Shown: one piece after another, positions 1-8,245 of the stretch | Layout: each line of letters starts with the position of its first letter | Position numbering within the stretch: the stretch's first letter is position 1 | Source of the DNA: PXAP01 sp964520585 | GTDB taxonomy: Bacteria; Bacteroidota; Bacteroidia; Bacteroidales; PUMT01 | DNA length: 64,000 nt | Assembly: GCA_964520585.1 (NCBI GenBank) | Contig: CAZFOO010000004.1 | Coordinates: 15,056-79,055, forward strand | Direction: 5' to 3' | Notes under the pieces: generated by a model | The model's database searches: none | Told to the model about the DNA's origin: nothing | The model's input: only the letters and a program-made list of their open reading frames with translations | Program-made: the position numbers and the translations under genes

Positions 1-62
1 AATTCCTCATTTTCAATCGTCACATTTTCTGTCGGATCTATTTTCTTGTTTTTAGTTTCCAT
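1..62 (-). CDS. Partial gene start, possibly GTP cyclohydrolase I (5' end only)
   Basis: An ATG at 62 to 60 on the minus strand opens a frame that stays open to the window edge, reading METKNKKIDPTENVTIENEE. It overlaps the last 11 bases of the upstream PTPS/QueD-family gene, so the two are probably translationally coupled. The charged, poorly conserved N-terminus alone does not identify the protein. FolE (GTP cyclohydrolase I) is an inference: it makes the dihydroneopterin triphosphate that the upstream enzyme uses, and the two genes are often neighbours. All catalytic residues lie outside the window. Confidence 0.45.
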   Translation of the reverse strand, partial: METKNKKIDPTENVTIENEE

Positions 63-465
63 AATATTCTGCATAATTATTTTCGGTTTCAATAATTTTT
101 ATACGATGCAGTTCAATACCGAGCAGCCTGATATGAGGATCGAGCACATCCCAGATCGCCACTGCCAGATTTTCTGTGGATGCAATTTTTCCATTCATGA
201 AATCCACTTCTGTGTTGATATTTTTATGATCTGCTTTTTCGATGACATGTTCTTTGATTATCTTGCTAAGTAATTTAAGATTAACAACAAAGCCGGTTTC
301 AGTGTTGATCTGCCCCTTAACGGTCACAAATAATATATAATTATGGCCGTGCCAGTTAGGATTTGAGCATTTCCCATAAACTTTTAAGTTTTCTTCATCC
401 GTCCATTCTGGTTTAAACAGGCGGTGACCGGCATTGAATGTTTCTCTGCGGGTTACATGGATCAT
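52..465 (-). CDS. 6-pyruvoyl-tetrahydropterin synthase / QueD family protein
   Basis: This 137-residue protein belongs to the PTPS/QueD family, which converts 7,8-dihydroneopterin triphosphate to 6-pyruvoyl- or 6-carboxy-tetrahydropterin. The zinc ligands are visible as His14 (NAGHRLF) and His39/His41 (NWHGHNY), and Cys33 in GKCSNPN is the catalytic cysteine. The Cys-x5-HGH spacing resembles animal-type PTPS, whereas typical QueD has Cys-x3-HGH. The true product may therefore be a tetrahydropterin and not preQ0. The length is normal for the family. The next gene on the same strand starts inside this one's stop region and could be folE, which would give a two-gene pterin operon. Family assignment is secure; substrate specificity is not. 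Confidence 0.88.
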   Translation of the reverse strand: MIHVTRRETFNAGHRLFKPEWTDEENLKVYGKCSNPNWHGHNYILFVTVKGQINTETGFVVNLKLLSKIIKEHVIEKADHKNINTEVDFMNGKIASTENLAVAIWDVLDPHIRLLGIELHRIKIIETENNYAEYYGN

Positions 466-535
466 GGTAACTTAGATTACATTATAAATTTATATTAGCG
501 GTGGTTGAAAACCAACCTGAATTAAACTTCAAATG

Positions 536-697
536 TACATGAATTTTTTTTTATCCGAATTTTTCATCAGACGAAATCTGCAAAAAGTAAAGCTGGCTAC
601 ATGAAAAATCGACGAAGTCAAAATACACATAGTCGGATGAAAAAAATTGACTTCGTTCATTAGATTATGCTGTGCTCATTTCTTTTAAAGGTATAAT
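536..697 (+). repeat. Dispersed intergenic repeat A, copy 1
   Basis: About 160 bp here match 35715-35875 almost base for base, starting at TACATGAATTTTTTT and ending near CTTTTAAAGGTATA. Inside is an inverted repeat: CGACGAAGTCAA at 610-621 faces TTGACTTCGT at 647-656. An outer weaker pair, TTTTTCATC and GATGAAAAA, surrounds it. The element could fold into a stem-loop and looks like a REP/MITE-type intergenic sequence. It fills most of the 405-bp gap between the divergent PTPS and hldD genes; I see no coding sequence in the gap. Confidence 0.8.
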
Positions 698-818
698 CAA
701 CCGCAGGGTTACATTTTGTGAAAAATATTTTTTAGTCCGCTTGATACAAACAAGATTAGTTTACATATCATTTTGTTCGGTTGCTATTCTTACATTCAGC
801 GTTCTTCCGTTTCCTGTT

Positions 819-850
819 TTTGCACCGATGCATCTAAATAATTATCTTTG
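819..850 (+). promoter_or_regulatory. Candidate Bacteroidota promoter for hldD
   Basis: TTTG at 819-822 is followed, after 20 bases, by TATCTTTG at 843-850. This fits the Bacteroidota primary-sigma pattern TTG-N(17-23)-TAnnTTTG. The predicted start of transcription would be around 857, only a few bases before the hldD ATG at 871. Confidence 0.5.
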
Positions 851-870
851 GGCCAACTAAAAATAATTAT

Positions 871-1836
871 ATGATCATTATAACCGGAGCTGCCGGATTC
901 ATTGGCAGCAATCTTCTGGCAAGACTGAATTCTGATGGATACCGGGATATTGTGCTTGTGGATGATTTTAAACGAGAAGATAAAAATCTCAATATTGAAA
1001 GTAAGCAATATACTTTACGCATCCATCGTGATGAATTTCTGATTTGGCTGACAAAAAACCATAGGCTTATACAATTTGTTTTTCATCTGGGTGCACGAAC
1101 CGATACTGCTGAAATGAGACAGGAGGTGTTCGACAGGCTTAATCTAAGCTATTCGAAGAAGTTGTGGACACATTGTGTTGAATATGGTCTTCCTTTAATA
1201 TATGCCTCATCAGCAGCAACCTATGGATTGGGAGAACACGGATTTAGTGATGACCACACAATACCCGGAAAGCTTAAGCCCCTTAATCCATATGGAGAAT
1301 CGAAAAATGAGTTTGATAAATGGGTTTTGCTTCAGGAGCAAAAGCCCTTTTTTTGGGCAGGGCTTAAATTTTTTAATGTTTATGGTCCTAATGAATACCA
1401 TAAAGGGCGTATGGCGTCGGTTGTCTTTCATGCATATAACCAAATAAAAGCAACAGGCAAAATGAAACTTTTCCGTTCTCATAACCCTGGTTACGGTAAC
1501 GGAGAACAAAAACGGGATTTTATCTATGTAAAAGATGTAGTAGATGTTCTGTGTTTTCTGATGCAAACCCGTAAGGATTCTGCTATCTATAATCTTGGCA
1601 CCGGTGAAGCCCGTTCTTTCAGGGATCTTGCGCGAAGCACATTCGTTGCCATGGGGAAAGATGTGAACATTGTATTTATTGATACCCCGGAGGACATAAG
1701 AGATAAATACCAATACTTTACCGAGGCGGAAATGCAAAAATTGCGCAAAGCAGGTTATAAACGACCATTTACAAGCCTGGAGGAAGGCATCCAGGAATAT
1801 GTTAGCAGTTATTTGGTGTCCGGATCGATAAGATAA
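871..1836 (+). CDS. hldD: ADP-L-glycero-D-manno-heptose 6-epimerase
   Basis: This 321-residue short-chain dehydrogenase/reductase epimerises ADP-D-glycero-D-manno-heptose to the L-glycero form, the heptose donor for the inner core of lipopolysaccharide. The N-terminus carries the NADP-binding motif GAAGFIG (residues 6-12). The catalytic Tyr141 and Lys145 are in PYGESK, preceded by YASSAATYG. LKFFNVYGPNE and the downstream GEQKRDFIYVKDV are characteristic of HldD. Length is normal. It stands alone, with its own candidate promoter, and no other heptose genes are nearby. Confidence 0.93.
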   Translation: MIIITGAAGFIGSNLLARLNSDGYRDIVLVDDFKREDKNLNIESKQYTLRIHRDEFLIWLTKNHRLIQFVFHLGARTDTAEMRQEVFDRLNLSYSKKLWTHCVEYGLPLIYASSAATYGLGEHGFSDDHTIPGKLKPLNPYGESKNEFDKWVLLQEQKPFFWAGLKFFNVYGPNEYHKGRMASVVFHAYNQIKATGKMKLFRSHNPGYGNGEQKRDFIYVKDVVDVLCFLMQTRKDSAIYNLGTGEARSFRDLARSTFVAMGKDVNIVFIDTPEDIRDKYQYFTEAEMQKLRKAGYKRPFTSLEEGIQEYVSSYLVSGSIR

Positions 1837-1954
1837 TTATAGTCGTCTGACTCAAAAAAGATATTTGGTTTTGAACATTTAGGGAGGCAATTTGTTTGTA
1901 GTTTGTAATTAAACTAAATAAAAATAAAATTATAACTTTTAAAATTACAAGCAT

Positions 1955-2560
1955 ATGTCTTTCAAATTACCATCATTAAAATATGATTACAATGCACTCG
2001 AGCCCCATATCGATGCCCGGACCATGGAGATCCACCACACTAAACATCATGCTGCATATACGGATAAGCTAAATACAGCAATAGAGAATACCGAACTTGC
2101 CGGGAAGAGCATTGAAAATATACTTGAAAATATTTCCGGTCACCCTGTGGGTGTGAGAAATAACGGGGGCGGGTATTTTAATCACAATCTCTTCTGGGAA
2201 ATAATGTCTCCCCGGGGCGGCGGTCAGCCAACAGGTGAGCTTTTGTCCGCCATCAACAACTCCTTCGGATCTTTTGAGTCATTCAAAGAGAAATTTTCGA
2301 ACGCTGCTGCCACAAGATTCGGGTCTGGATGGGCATGGCTTGTTGCCAGAGATGGCAAACTCATGGTTACTTCTACCCCCAACCAGGATAACCCGTTGAT
2401 GGATGTTGTTCCTGCAGGTGAGAGAGGAATTCCCGTTTTGGGACTGGATGTATGGGAGCATGCTTACTATTTGCATTACCAGAACAGAAGGCCGGATTAT
2501 ATAAATGCATTCTGGAACGTTATAAACTGGGATGAGGTGTCAAATAAATTGAAAGGATAG
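1955..2560 (+). CDS. sodA: Superoxide dismutase, Mn-type (first of three)
   Basis: A 201-residue cytoplasmic Fe/Mn superoxide dismutase that converts superoxide to oxygen and hydrogen peroxide. The four metal ligands are present: His in MEIHHTKHH, His in FNHNLFW, and Asp and His in DVWEHAYY. The glutamine that tunes the metal is in the Mn-type position (NQDNPLM), and the position that is Gln in Fe enzymes is Gly (GGGYFNH). This suggests a Mn-dependent or cambialistic enzyme. The central part of the gene is nearly identical in DNA to the third sod gene (3743-4474), pointing to a recent duplication or gene conversion. No signal peptide is seen. Confidence 0.95.
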   Translation: MSFKLPSLKYDYNALEPHIDARTMEIHHTKHHAAYTDKLNTAIENTELAGKSIENILENISGHPVGVRNNGGGYFNHNLFWEIMSPRGGGQPTGELLSAINNSFGSFESFKEKFSNAAATRFGSGWAWLVARDGKLMVTSTPNQDNPLMDVVPAGERGIPVLGLDVWEHAYYLHYQNRRPDYINAFWNVINWDEVSNKLKG

Positions 2561-2875
2561 AATCTATGTTTTTCAAAACATAGTTATTTTTCATTTTTTA
2601 AATTGGTTAAGTAGAGGTTGGTTTTTAGGTTTGATTTGAAAAGGGGAGCTGATGAAAATCCGGTTTCCCTTTTGTGCATTAAAATAATCCTTCTTTTTTT
2701 GTGCGAATAGACCGGACTGGTGCAGGCTTTTTGCATTTATGATTGTTGCTGAAATTCATTTGGTGCCTGAGGTGTATCTGAAATAATTTCTCTTGTTTTT
2801 GTTGTTTTGCGGATTATTTCGTAAATTGTGTTTGTACGATATCAAACCTATTTAAAAACCAAATATTAATTAGCT
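2561..2875. other. Intergenic spacer between sod genes, nothing recognisable
   Basis: This 315-bp AT-rich gap separates two co-directional sod genes. I see no open frame with coding character, no clear hairpin terminator and no exact TAnnTTTG box. It probably carries the promoter of the second sod gene, but I cannot point to it. Confidence 0.5.
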
Positions 2876-3457
2876 ATGTCATTTAAACTGCCCGATTTAC
2901 CTTATCTGCAAAACGAACTGGAACCATCTGTTTCTGAAAGAACCATCCAGTTCCATTATGGTAAACATCATCAGACCTATGTTAATAAAGTCAATGATCT
3001 GGTAAAAGGAACTGACTTTGAGGATGCTTCGCTTGAGACAATCATCAAGGAAGCTGATGGCGGCATTTATAATAATGGTGCCCAGGTGTGGAATCACACC
3101 TTTTATTTCAAATCTTTTTCTCCCTCAGGTGGGGGTGAACCCAATGCTAAGCTTGCCAGGGCAATAGAACGTGAATTTGATTCTTTTGTCAAGTTCCGTG
3201 AAGAATTCAGTAAATCCGCCGCCAGCCTGTTCGGATCCGGATGGGTATGGCTGGTTTCAGATGACAAAGGAGCCCTGGACATTATACAGGAATCAAACGC
3301 CGGCAATCCTCTCCGCCGTGGATTAAACCCCATTCTTACTATAGATGTCTGGGAACACGCCTATTACCTGGATTATCAGAATAAACGTCCGGATTATATC
3401 GATTCTTTCTGGAAGATAGTGGACTGGCCCCTGGTAGAAGAACGTTATGCGGATTAG
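2876..3457 (+). CDS. sodB: Superoxide dismutase, Fe-type (second of three)
   Basis: A 193-residue Fe/Mn superoxide dismutase without a signal peptide. The ligands are in IQFHYGKHH, VWNHTFYF and DVWEHAYY. Unlike its two neighbours it has the Fe-type signature: glutamine in NNGAQVWNH (the Gln69 position of E. coli SodB) and NAGNPL where Mn enzymes have NQDNPL. This gene is clearly diverged from the flanking pair, so it is an old paralogue and not part of the recent duplication. A strong bidirectional terminator follows. Confidence 0.95.
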   Translation: MSFKLPDLPYLQNELEPSVSERTIQFHYGKHHQTYVNKVNDLVKGTDFEDASLETIIKEADGGIYNNGAQVWNHTFYFKSFSPSGGGEPNAKLARAIEREFDSFVKFREEFSKSAASLFGSGWVWLVSDDKGALDIIQESNAGNPLRRGLNPILTIDVWEHAYYLDYQNKRPDYIDSFWKIVDWPLVEERYAD

Positions 3458-3584
3458 CCAGATTGATTTGAGAAATTTTTCACTTAATCTTTGGACCGCA
3501 CCTCATTGAGGCAATATTCCGGAGGGGCTTTGCCCAAAATACATTTGTGATTAGTGGATAATCCGGGGTTAGAAAATTTTTTAA

Positions 3585-3615
3585 GATAAAAGTCCCGTTA
3601 ACCGGGACTTTTATC
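3585..3615. terminator. Bidirectional intrinsic terminator between convergent sod genes
   Basis: A perfect 13-bp stem (GATAAAAGTCCCG at 3585-3597 with its complement at 3603-3615) surrounds a 5-base loop. The A-rich and T-rich ends of the stem can act on both strands. It lies between the converging second and third sod genes. Confidence 0.75.
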
Positions 3616-3742
3616 TTTATGACAGGCTTATTAAGCCCGTTAAGTATTTTGAGGAAACGGGAATAAAATATCGAACTTTTACCTGAATCATTATAAGTGG
3701 CCGGTTCATTATGAGCAGGAATCCGGGGCTGTAATGCCGGGC

Positions 3743-4474
3743 TTAAGCTTCTCTAAGCCTTTTTCCTACAGCTCCCCAGTTGATTATGTTCCAGAAAGCA
3801 GATATGTAGTCGCCTCTTTTGTTTTGATAATTAAGGTAGTAGGCATGTTCCCATACATCAAGTCCCAAAATCGGGGTGCCCTTTTCACCGGCAGGAACAA
3901 CATCCATCAACGGGTTATCCTGGTTAGGAGTAGAAGTAACCATGAGTTTTCCGTCTCTGACAATAAGCCATGCCCATCCAGACCCGAATCTTGTGGCAGC
4001 AGCATTTGAAAATTTCTCTTTGAATGACTCAAAAGATCCGAAGGAGCTGTTGATGGCCGACAGGAGGTCATCTGTTGGCTGACCTCCGCCTTTTGGAGAC
4101 ATTATTTCCCAGAAAAGACTATGGTTAAAATGCCCTCCTCCGTTATTCCTTATTGCTGTAGAGTATGAGGAAACTGATTTTAAAATAGATTCCAAATCTT
4201 TACCATCGTCTGAATCCTTAATTGCATTATTGAGGTTATTTACATAACCCGCGTGATGCCTGTTATAATGAATTTGCATGGTTAATGAATCAATGTAGGG
4301 TACTAGTGCATCATATGCATAAGGGAGGGGAGGCAATTCAAATCTGCCTTCCTGTAATAAGTTGTTGACATTAGCTGCTGCTGCTTCCTCATATCCTGCT
4401 TTAGCTATGAGGGGATATGATAGTAATCCCGCCATGCCAGCTAGTCCTTTTTTTAAAAACGTTCTTTTATCCAT
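3743..4474 (-). CDS. Exported superoxide dismutase, Mn-type (third of three)
   Basis: A 243-residue Fe/Mn superoxide dismutase with an N-terminal extension of about 45 residues. The extension begins MDKRTFLKKGLAGMAG and continues with a hydrophobic stretch, so it looks like a Tat- or Sec-type signal; it has KR in place of the Tat twin arginine. Ligands are in MQIHYNRHH, FNHSLFW and DVWEHAYY, and NQDNPLM marks the Mn type. The segment at 3886-4090 is about 90 percent identical in DNA, by eye, to the first sod gene, but in inverted orientation. The likely role is removing superoxide outside the cytoplasm. Cleavage and export route are inferred. Confidence 0.9.
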   Translation of the reverse strand: MDKRTFLKKGLAGMAGLLSYPLIAKAGYEEAAAANVNNLLQEGRFELPPLPYAYDALVPYIDSLTMQIHYNRHHAGYVNNLNNAIKDSDDGKDLESILKSVSSYSTAIRNNGGGHFNHSLFWEIMSPKGGGQPTDDLLSAINSSFGSFESFKEKFSNAAATRFGSGWAWLIVRDGKLMVTSTPNQDNPLMDVVPAGEKGTPILGLDVWEHAYYLNYQNKRGDYISAFWNIINWGAVGKRLREA

Positions 4475-4670
4475 ATTTTCCGGTTTAAAATGTAATTTGT
4501 TTATTTGTATATAGCATCTTAATAAAGAACAACATATGCCAGATTTTGTTCAAAAAAACCATTGGCTCTCAAATATCCATGAAAATTATTTCAGCCAATT
4601 TCCCATCAGAAATTCACTGAAAAATGAAAAAGATACAGCACGGAAAATCTAAGGAGTCAGTTTACACACA

Positions 4671-4770
4671 GACGGATGAAAAAATTTTATGTTTAAGCGC
4701 AGCGGTTACTCCTGCAGATCAGAATTTTGTATTTTCCGGGCAAAATTTTGGCTTCTTGTTTTTTAAAAGG
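4671..4770 (+). repeat. Dispersed intergenic repeat B, copy 1
   Basis: These 100 bases align without gaps to 52191-52290 with 81 identical positions counted by eye. The shared core GACGGATGAAAAAA also occurs in repeat A. The element lies in the 627-bp gap between the divergent sod and porP genes. A short frame through it (4624-4809) follows the repeat and not any protein family, so I do not call a gene here. The rest of the gap is AT-rich, with no feature I can support. Confidence 0.75.
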
Positions 4771-5101
4771 AGAATAATACTATCAAAATCCGGGTTTTCC
4801 CAGGAATAATGCCCGGAAAGGTTCTTTTGCCCGGGATGAAGAATAGCCTGGTCCCAAATTTTTTGGAAATGTTCTTATAAATGTAACCTTATGCAAATTC
4901 TCAACGTTTATCTTCTTAAGAAAGATTCTTCTATTTTTTAGTGGGTTATTTAAATGACAGATTTAGTGCTTTTTGTTGTCTAATGCTCATATTTTTTTCA
5001 TATCTCAGGGAAGCGGCCGTATTTTTCTGGAATCTAAAAGAAAGTGACGGGTTTTATTGCTATATCTCTGTGAAATATTATGTGTTTTACATTATTCTCA
5101 T

Positions 5102-6109
5102 ATGGCAGGTATTTGGCGCACTATAGTTTTTATGTTTTTTTTAATTTCGACTGCTTGTGGTCTTAAAGCCCAGGATCCGCAGTTTTCTCAATTTTATGCA
5201 AATCCTCTTTATCTAGCACCGTCATTTGCCGGTCTTACAGATGGCAGCCGCATTAGCGCTAATTACAGAAATCAGTGGCCTCAGCTTCCGGGGAAATTTA
5301 CAACCTACACATTCAGTTACGATCACTGGTTTGATAATTATGACAGCGGAGCCGGAATACTTATGATGCAGGACATGGCAGGAAGCGGGAATCTCCGTAC
5401 AACAAATATTGGCGTTCAATATTCCTATGATTTCCCGTTAAATAATGAATGGCAAATGAGACCGGGAGTCCATTTTTTTTATACCGAGCGTGCCATCGAT
5501 TTTGATAAGCTTGTATTTAATGATCAGATCACGCCCGACGGGCGTCGTCCTACAACTATCGAGATCCCTCCTTTAAGTAAAAGAGGCGGTGTTGATTTTT
5601 CTACTTCGGCTCTGGCATATTCTGAGGCTTATTGGTTTGGCTTTGCCGTTGATCATTTACTCAGGCCAAATCACTCCCTGTTTGAATTTGAAGGTGATGA
5701 TGCTTCCAATGCTTTTGTTCCTGTCAAATATTCTCTATTTGGAGGTACAAAATTCTCGCGTAGCGGGCGGACTATCGCCAGGCTGGAAGAGAGTGTTCAG
5801 CTTGCATTTTTATACCGGCAACAGGGACCATTTAATCAGCTTGACCTGGGTCTTTACTGGTATAGAAATCCACTTGTTGTTGGTGCATGGTTTAGGGGTA
5901 TACCCGGACTGAGCAGTGGTGGTCAGGATGCCGTGATCTTCCTTTTGGGATACAAAGTTGATCAGTTTAACATCGGTTACAGCTTTGATTTTCCTATTTC
6001 CCATTTACTTGGTTCAACCGGAGGGGCACATGAAATATCGATCACGTATTCATGGACATCAATACGTATTCCTAAAAAACCCAGGATGGTGCCTTGCCCG
6101 GAATTTTGA
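5102..6109 (+). CDS. PorP/SprF-family type IX secretion outer-membrane protein
   Basis: A protein of about 335 residues from the PorP/SprF family, outer-membrane beta-barrel proteins linked to type IX secretion and gliding in Bacteroidota. The signal peptide ends at GLKAQ. The family hallmark follows directly: DPQFSQFYANPLYLAPSFAG, then SANYRNQWP. Repeated aromatic beta-strand segments fill the rest of the chain. The start is uncertain: I chose ATG 5102; ATG 5132 gives a shorter signal peptide, and an upstream ATG at 5057 looks too long. No other core T9SS genes are adjacent, so this may be one of several paralogues serving a particular secreted protein. Confidence 0.85.
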   Translation: MAGIWRTIVFMFFLISTACGLKAQDPQFSQFYANPLYLAPSFAGLTDGSRISANYRNQWPQLPGKFTTYTFSYDHWFDNYDSGAGILMMQDMAGSGNLRTTNIGVQYSYDFPLNNEWQMRPGVHFFYTERAIDFDKLVFNDQITPDGRRPTTIEIPPLSKRGGVDFSTSALAYSEAYWFGFAVDHLLRPNHSLFEFEGDDASNAFVPVKYSLFGGTKFSRSGRTIARLEESVQLAFLYRQQGPFNQLDLGLYWYRNPLVVGAWFRGIPGLSSGGQDAVIFLLGYKVDQFNIGYSFDFPISHLLGSTGGAHEISITYSWTSIRIPKKPRMVPCPEF

Positions 6110-6148
6110 ACCGTTTAAATTTATTTAATAGCAGTAGCCGTTTTGTGG

Positions 6149-6179
6149 TTGTGAAATCCATAAAATTCTTGTAGGTTTG
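6149..6179 (+). promoter_or_regulatory. Candidate Bacteroidota promoter for ompH-like gene
   Basis: TTG at 6149-6151, a 20-base spacer and TAGGTTTG at 6172-6179 match the TTG-N(17-23)-TAnnTTTG consensus. The ATG of the OmpH-like gene is 90 bases downstream. Confidence 0.45.
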
Positions 6180-6268
6180 TAAACTTTTATTTCCTGAATT
6201 TTTCTGGAATAGAATGAAATATTTTTCATTTTGAACGTTTATTTATTAAAACAACTTATCTTTTAAAC

Positions 6269-6880
6269 ATGAAGAATTTATCATTGATAGTTAATGTTAT
6301 TTTGGGAGTAGCCGTTGCAGTTCTTTATTTCCTGCACTTTAACGGACCGGCAATAAATGAAGATCTGCAGGACGAATCTGTGGAAAGAGGTGAGTATTTG
6401 CCATCCTCAGCCAACATTGTCTATGTTAATTTTGACACTTTGCTTAATAATTACGACATGTTTTTTGAATTGCAGAAGAAATTCCTCGAAAAACAGCAGT
6501 CCCTGGAATCAGATCTTACCAGGAGCTCCCGTTCATATGAAAATCAGGTTGTCGATTTTCAGGATAAAGTACAGAAAGGACTGGTTACACGTTCCCAGGC
6601 ACAGCAACTGGAACTGGAACTTACACAGCTTCAGCAGGAGCTCATGCAGCAACGTGAACAGTATTCACAGGAACTGATGGAAGAAGAACAGGTGATGAAC
6701 AGGCAGTTGCAGCACAGCATATATGATTATCTTGAGGAATACAACAAAGATCATGACTATCATTATATCCTGAGCCATTCATTTGGAGGGCCTTTTCTTT
6801 ATACCGACGAAAACCTTAATATTACCCGGGATGTTATCGAGGGGCTTAACAAAAAATACCAGGAAGATAATCTGGAATAA
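6269..6880 (+). CDS. OmpH/Skp-family periplasmic chaperone-like protein
   Basis: A 203-residue protein with an N-terminal hydrophobic segment (about residues 5-22) that could be an uncleaved anchor or a signal. The OmpH/Skp signature follows: a beta-strand IVYVNFDTLLNNY, then a long helical, glutamine- and glutamate-rich coiled coil (residues 70-155), and a C-terminal strand region DYHYILSHSFGG. Skp proteins hold unfolded outer-membrane proteins in the periplasm. It is a paralogue-type copy, not in the bamA-skp cluster usual for the canonical gene. The glycosyltransferase gene starts 11 bases after its stop, so the two are probably one operon. Confidence 0.82.
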   Translation: MKNLSLIVNVILGVAVAVLYFLHFNGPAINEDLQDESVERGEYLPSSANIVYVNFDTLLNNYDMFFELQKKFLEKQQSLESDLTRSSRSYENQVVDFQDKVQKGLVTRSQAQQLELELTQLQQELMQQREQYSQELMEEEQVMNRQLQHSIYDYLEEYNKDHDYHYILSHSFGGPFLYTDENLNITRDVIEGLNKKYQEDNLE

Positions 6881-6891
6881 ATAATACAGGG

Positions 6892-8160
6892 ATGGGATTT
6901 GCTTCATCCTATTTTCTCAGGCACAGGTTCTTTGCACCCTTTATAAAGGCAGCCCCGCAGCCGGGCACCTCATTGATAGTTGTTATACCCAGCTTCAATG
7001 AACCTGATCTTTCGGATACTTTATATTCACTTTATAATGCCTGCAGGCCTTCCTGCCCGGTCGAGGTTATTGTGGTGATAAATTCACCTGAGGGAGCTGG
7101 TGAAAACATTATTGAACAGAACAGAAAAACCTTTGTGCAGGTTTATGAATGGAGCTCTGTATATTCTTCGCCGGCATTTAATGTTCATGTTATTGACGTG
7201 CCACCTTTTGCCAAAAAACATGCCGGAGCCGGGTTTGCAAGAAAAGCCGGAATGGATGAAGCACTGCACCGTTTCAATATTCTGAATAATGAAAGGGGAA
7301 TAATTGTCTCTTTTGACGCCGACTCAACTTGTGACAAGAACTACTTCACCGAACTCGAAAAATGTTTTTCTGCAACAGGAATAGCAGGATGTAATATTTA
7401 TTTTGAACATCCGCTATCCGGTAATGGAGAACCCTCTGTCCTCGACCGGGCTATAACCGAATATGAGCTGTACCTGAGATACTTTGTCCAGGCTATGCGA
7501 CAGTCAGGCTTTCCCTACGCTTTTCATACCATTGGCAGTAGTTTTGCTGTAAACGCCAAGATATATGCCATTCAGGGAGGAATGAACAGGAGAACCGCAG
7601 GTGAGGATTTTTACTTTCTTCATAAAATTTTCCCCCTGGGCAATTTTAAAGAACTCAACACAACAAGGGTTATCCCTTCATCAAGAGTTTCCGACAGGGT
7701 CCCGTTTGGTACAGGTGCAACCATGAAGAGATTAACCGGTAATATCCCGCAGGAGTTAAATGCTTATCCTTTGCAGTCGTTTGAGGAGTTGGAAATGTTA
7801 TTTAAATCTGTACCGGATCTTTATGGTGCCGGGGAGAAAGTGGTGCTGGATGTTATGGAGAATCTTCCATATTGCTTGAGTAGCTATCTTAAAATGAATG
7901 ATTTTGTAAATAAAATCAAACAGATCAATACTCATTCTGCGGGTCCGGATACTTTCAGGAAAAGATTTTTCACCTGGTTCAACGCATTCAGACTAATTAA
8001 GTACCTGAATTATGCCAGGAATAACTGCAGGGACGATCAACAGATCAGTAAAGCTGCATGTTACCTGCTGGAAAGGCTTAATAAACCTTCTCCGGGAGGG
8101 AACCTTGAACTACTTATGAATTACCGCAAATTGCAAAGAGAAACAGTCTGGAGCTGCTGA
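6892..8160 (+). CDS. Family 2 glycosyltransferase-like protein
   Basis: This 422-residue protein has a GT-A fold at its N-terminus: the nucleotide-binding strand LIVVIPSFNEPDLSDTL (about residues 28-44) and the DxD-type metal motif FDADST near residue 144. RTAGEDFYFLHKI later in the chain resembles the acceptor or catalytic region of GT2 enzymes. There are no obvious membrane helices. Donor and acceptor sugars cannot be told from the sequence. Its position next to an OmpH-like gene suggests cell-envelope work, but that is inference. A 21-codon frame overlaps its stop (8160-8225) and is probably noise. Confidence 0.78.
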   Translation: MGFASSYFLRHRFFAPFIKAAPQPGTSLIVVIPSFNEPDLSDTLYSLYNACRPSCPVEVIVVINSPEGAGENIIEQNRKTFVQVYEWSSVYSSPAFNVHVIDVPPFAKKHAGAGFARKAGMDEALHRFNILNNERGIIVSFDADSTCDKNYFTELEKCFSATGIAGCNIYFEHPLSGNGEPSVLDRAITEYELYLRYFVQAMRQSGFPYAFHTIGSSFAVNAKIYAIQGGMNRRTAGEDFYFLHKIFPLGNFKELNTTRVIPSSRVSDRVPFGTGATMKRLTGNIPQELNAYPLQSFEELEMLFKSVPDLYGAGEKVVLDVMENLPYCLSSYLKMNDFVNKIKQINTHSAGPDTFRKRFFTWFNAFRLIKYLNYARNNCRDDQQISKAACYLLERLNKPSPGGNLELLMNYRKLQRETVWSC

Positions 8161-8245
8161 TGAACAGGTCCTTTCTATACTGGATATTGTGCTTCCTGCA
8201 GATCCCTTTTACTGTCACCGGTTAGGATATGCAGGGACGGGGACT

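Noticed and set aside
672..860. 62-codon plus-strand frame before hldD
   Set aside because: It starts inside repeat A, has no family features and covers the hldD promoter.
4624..4809. 61-codon frame between sod and porP
   Set aside because: It runs through repeat B; the second copy of the repeat has no matching open frame.
8160..8225. 21-codon hydrophobic frame overlapping the glycosyltransferase stop
   Set aside because: Too short to tell from chance; no conserved motif. It could be the remnant of a signal peptide but this cannot be supported.
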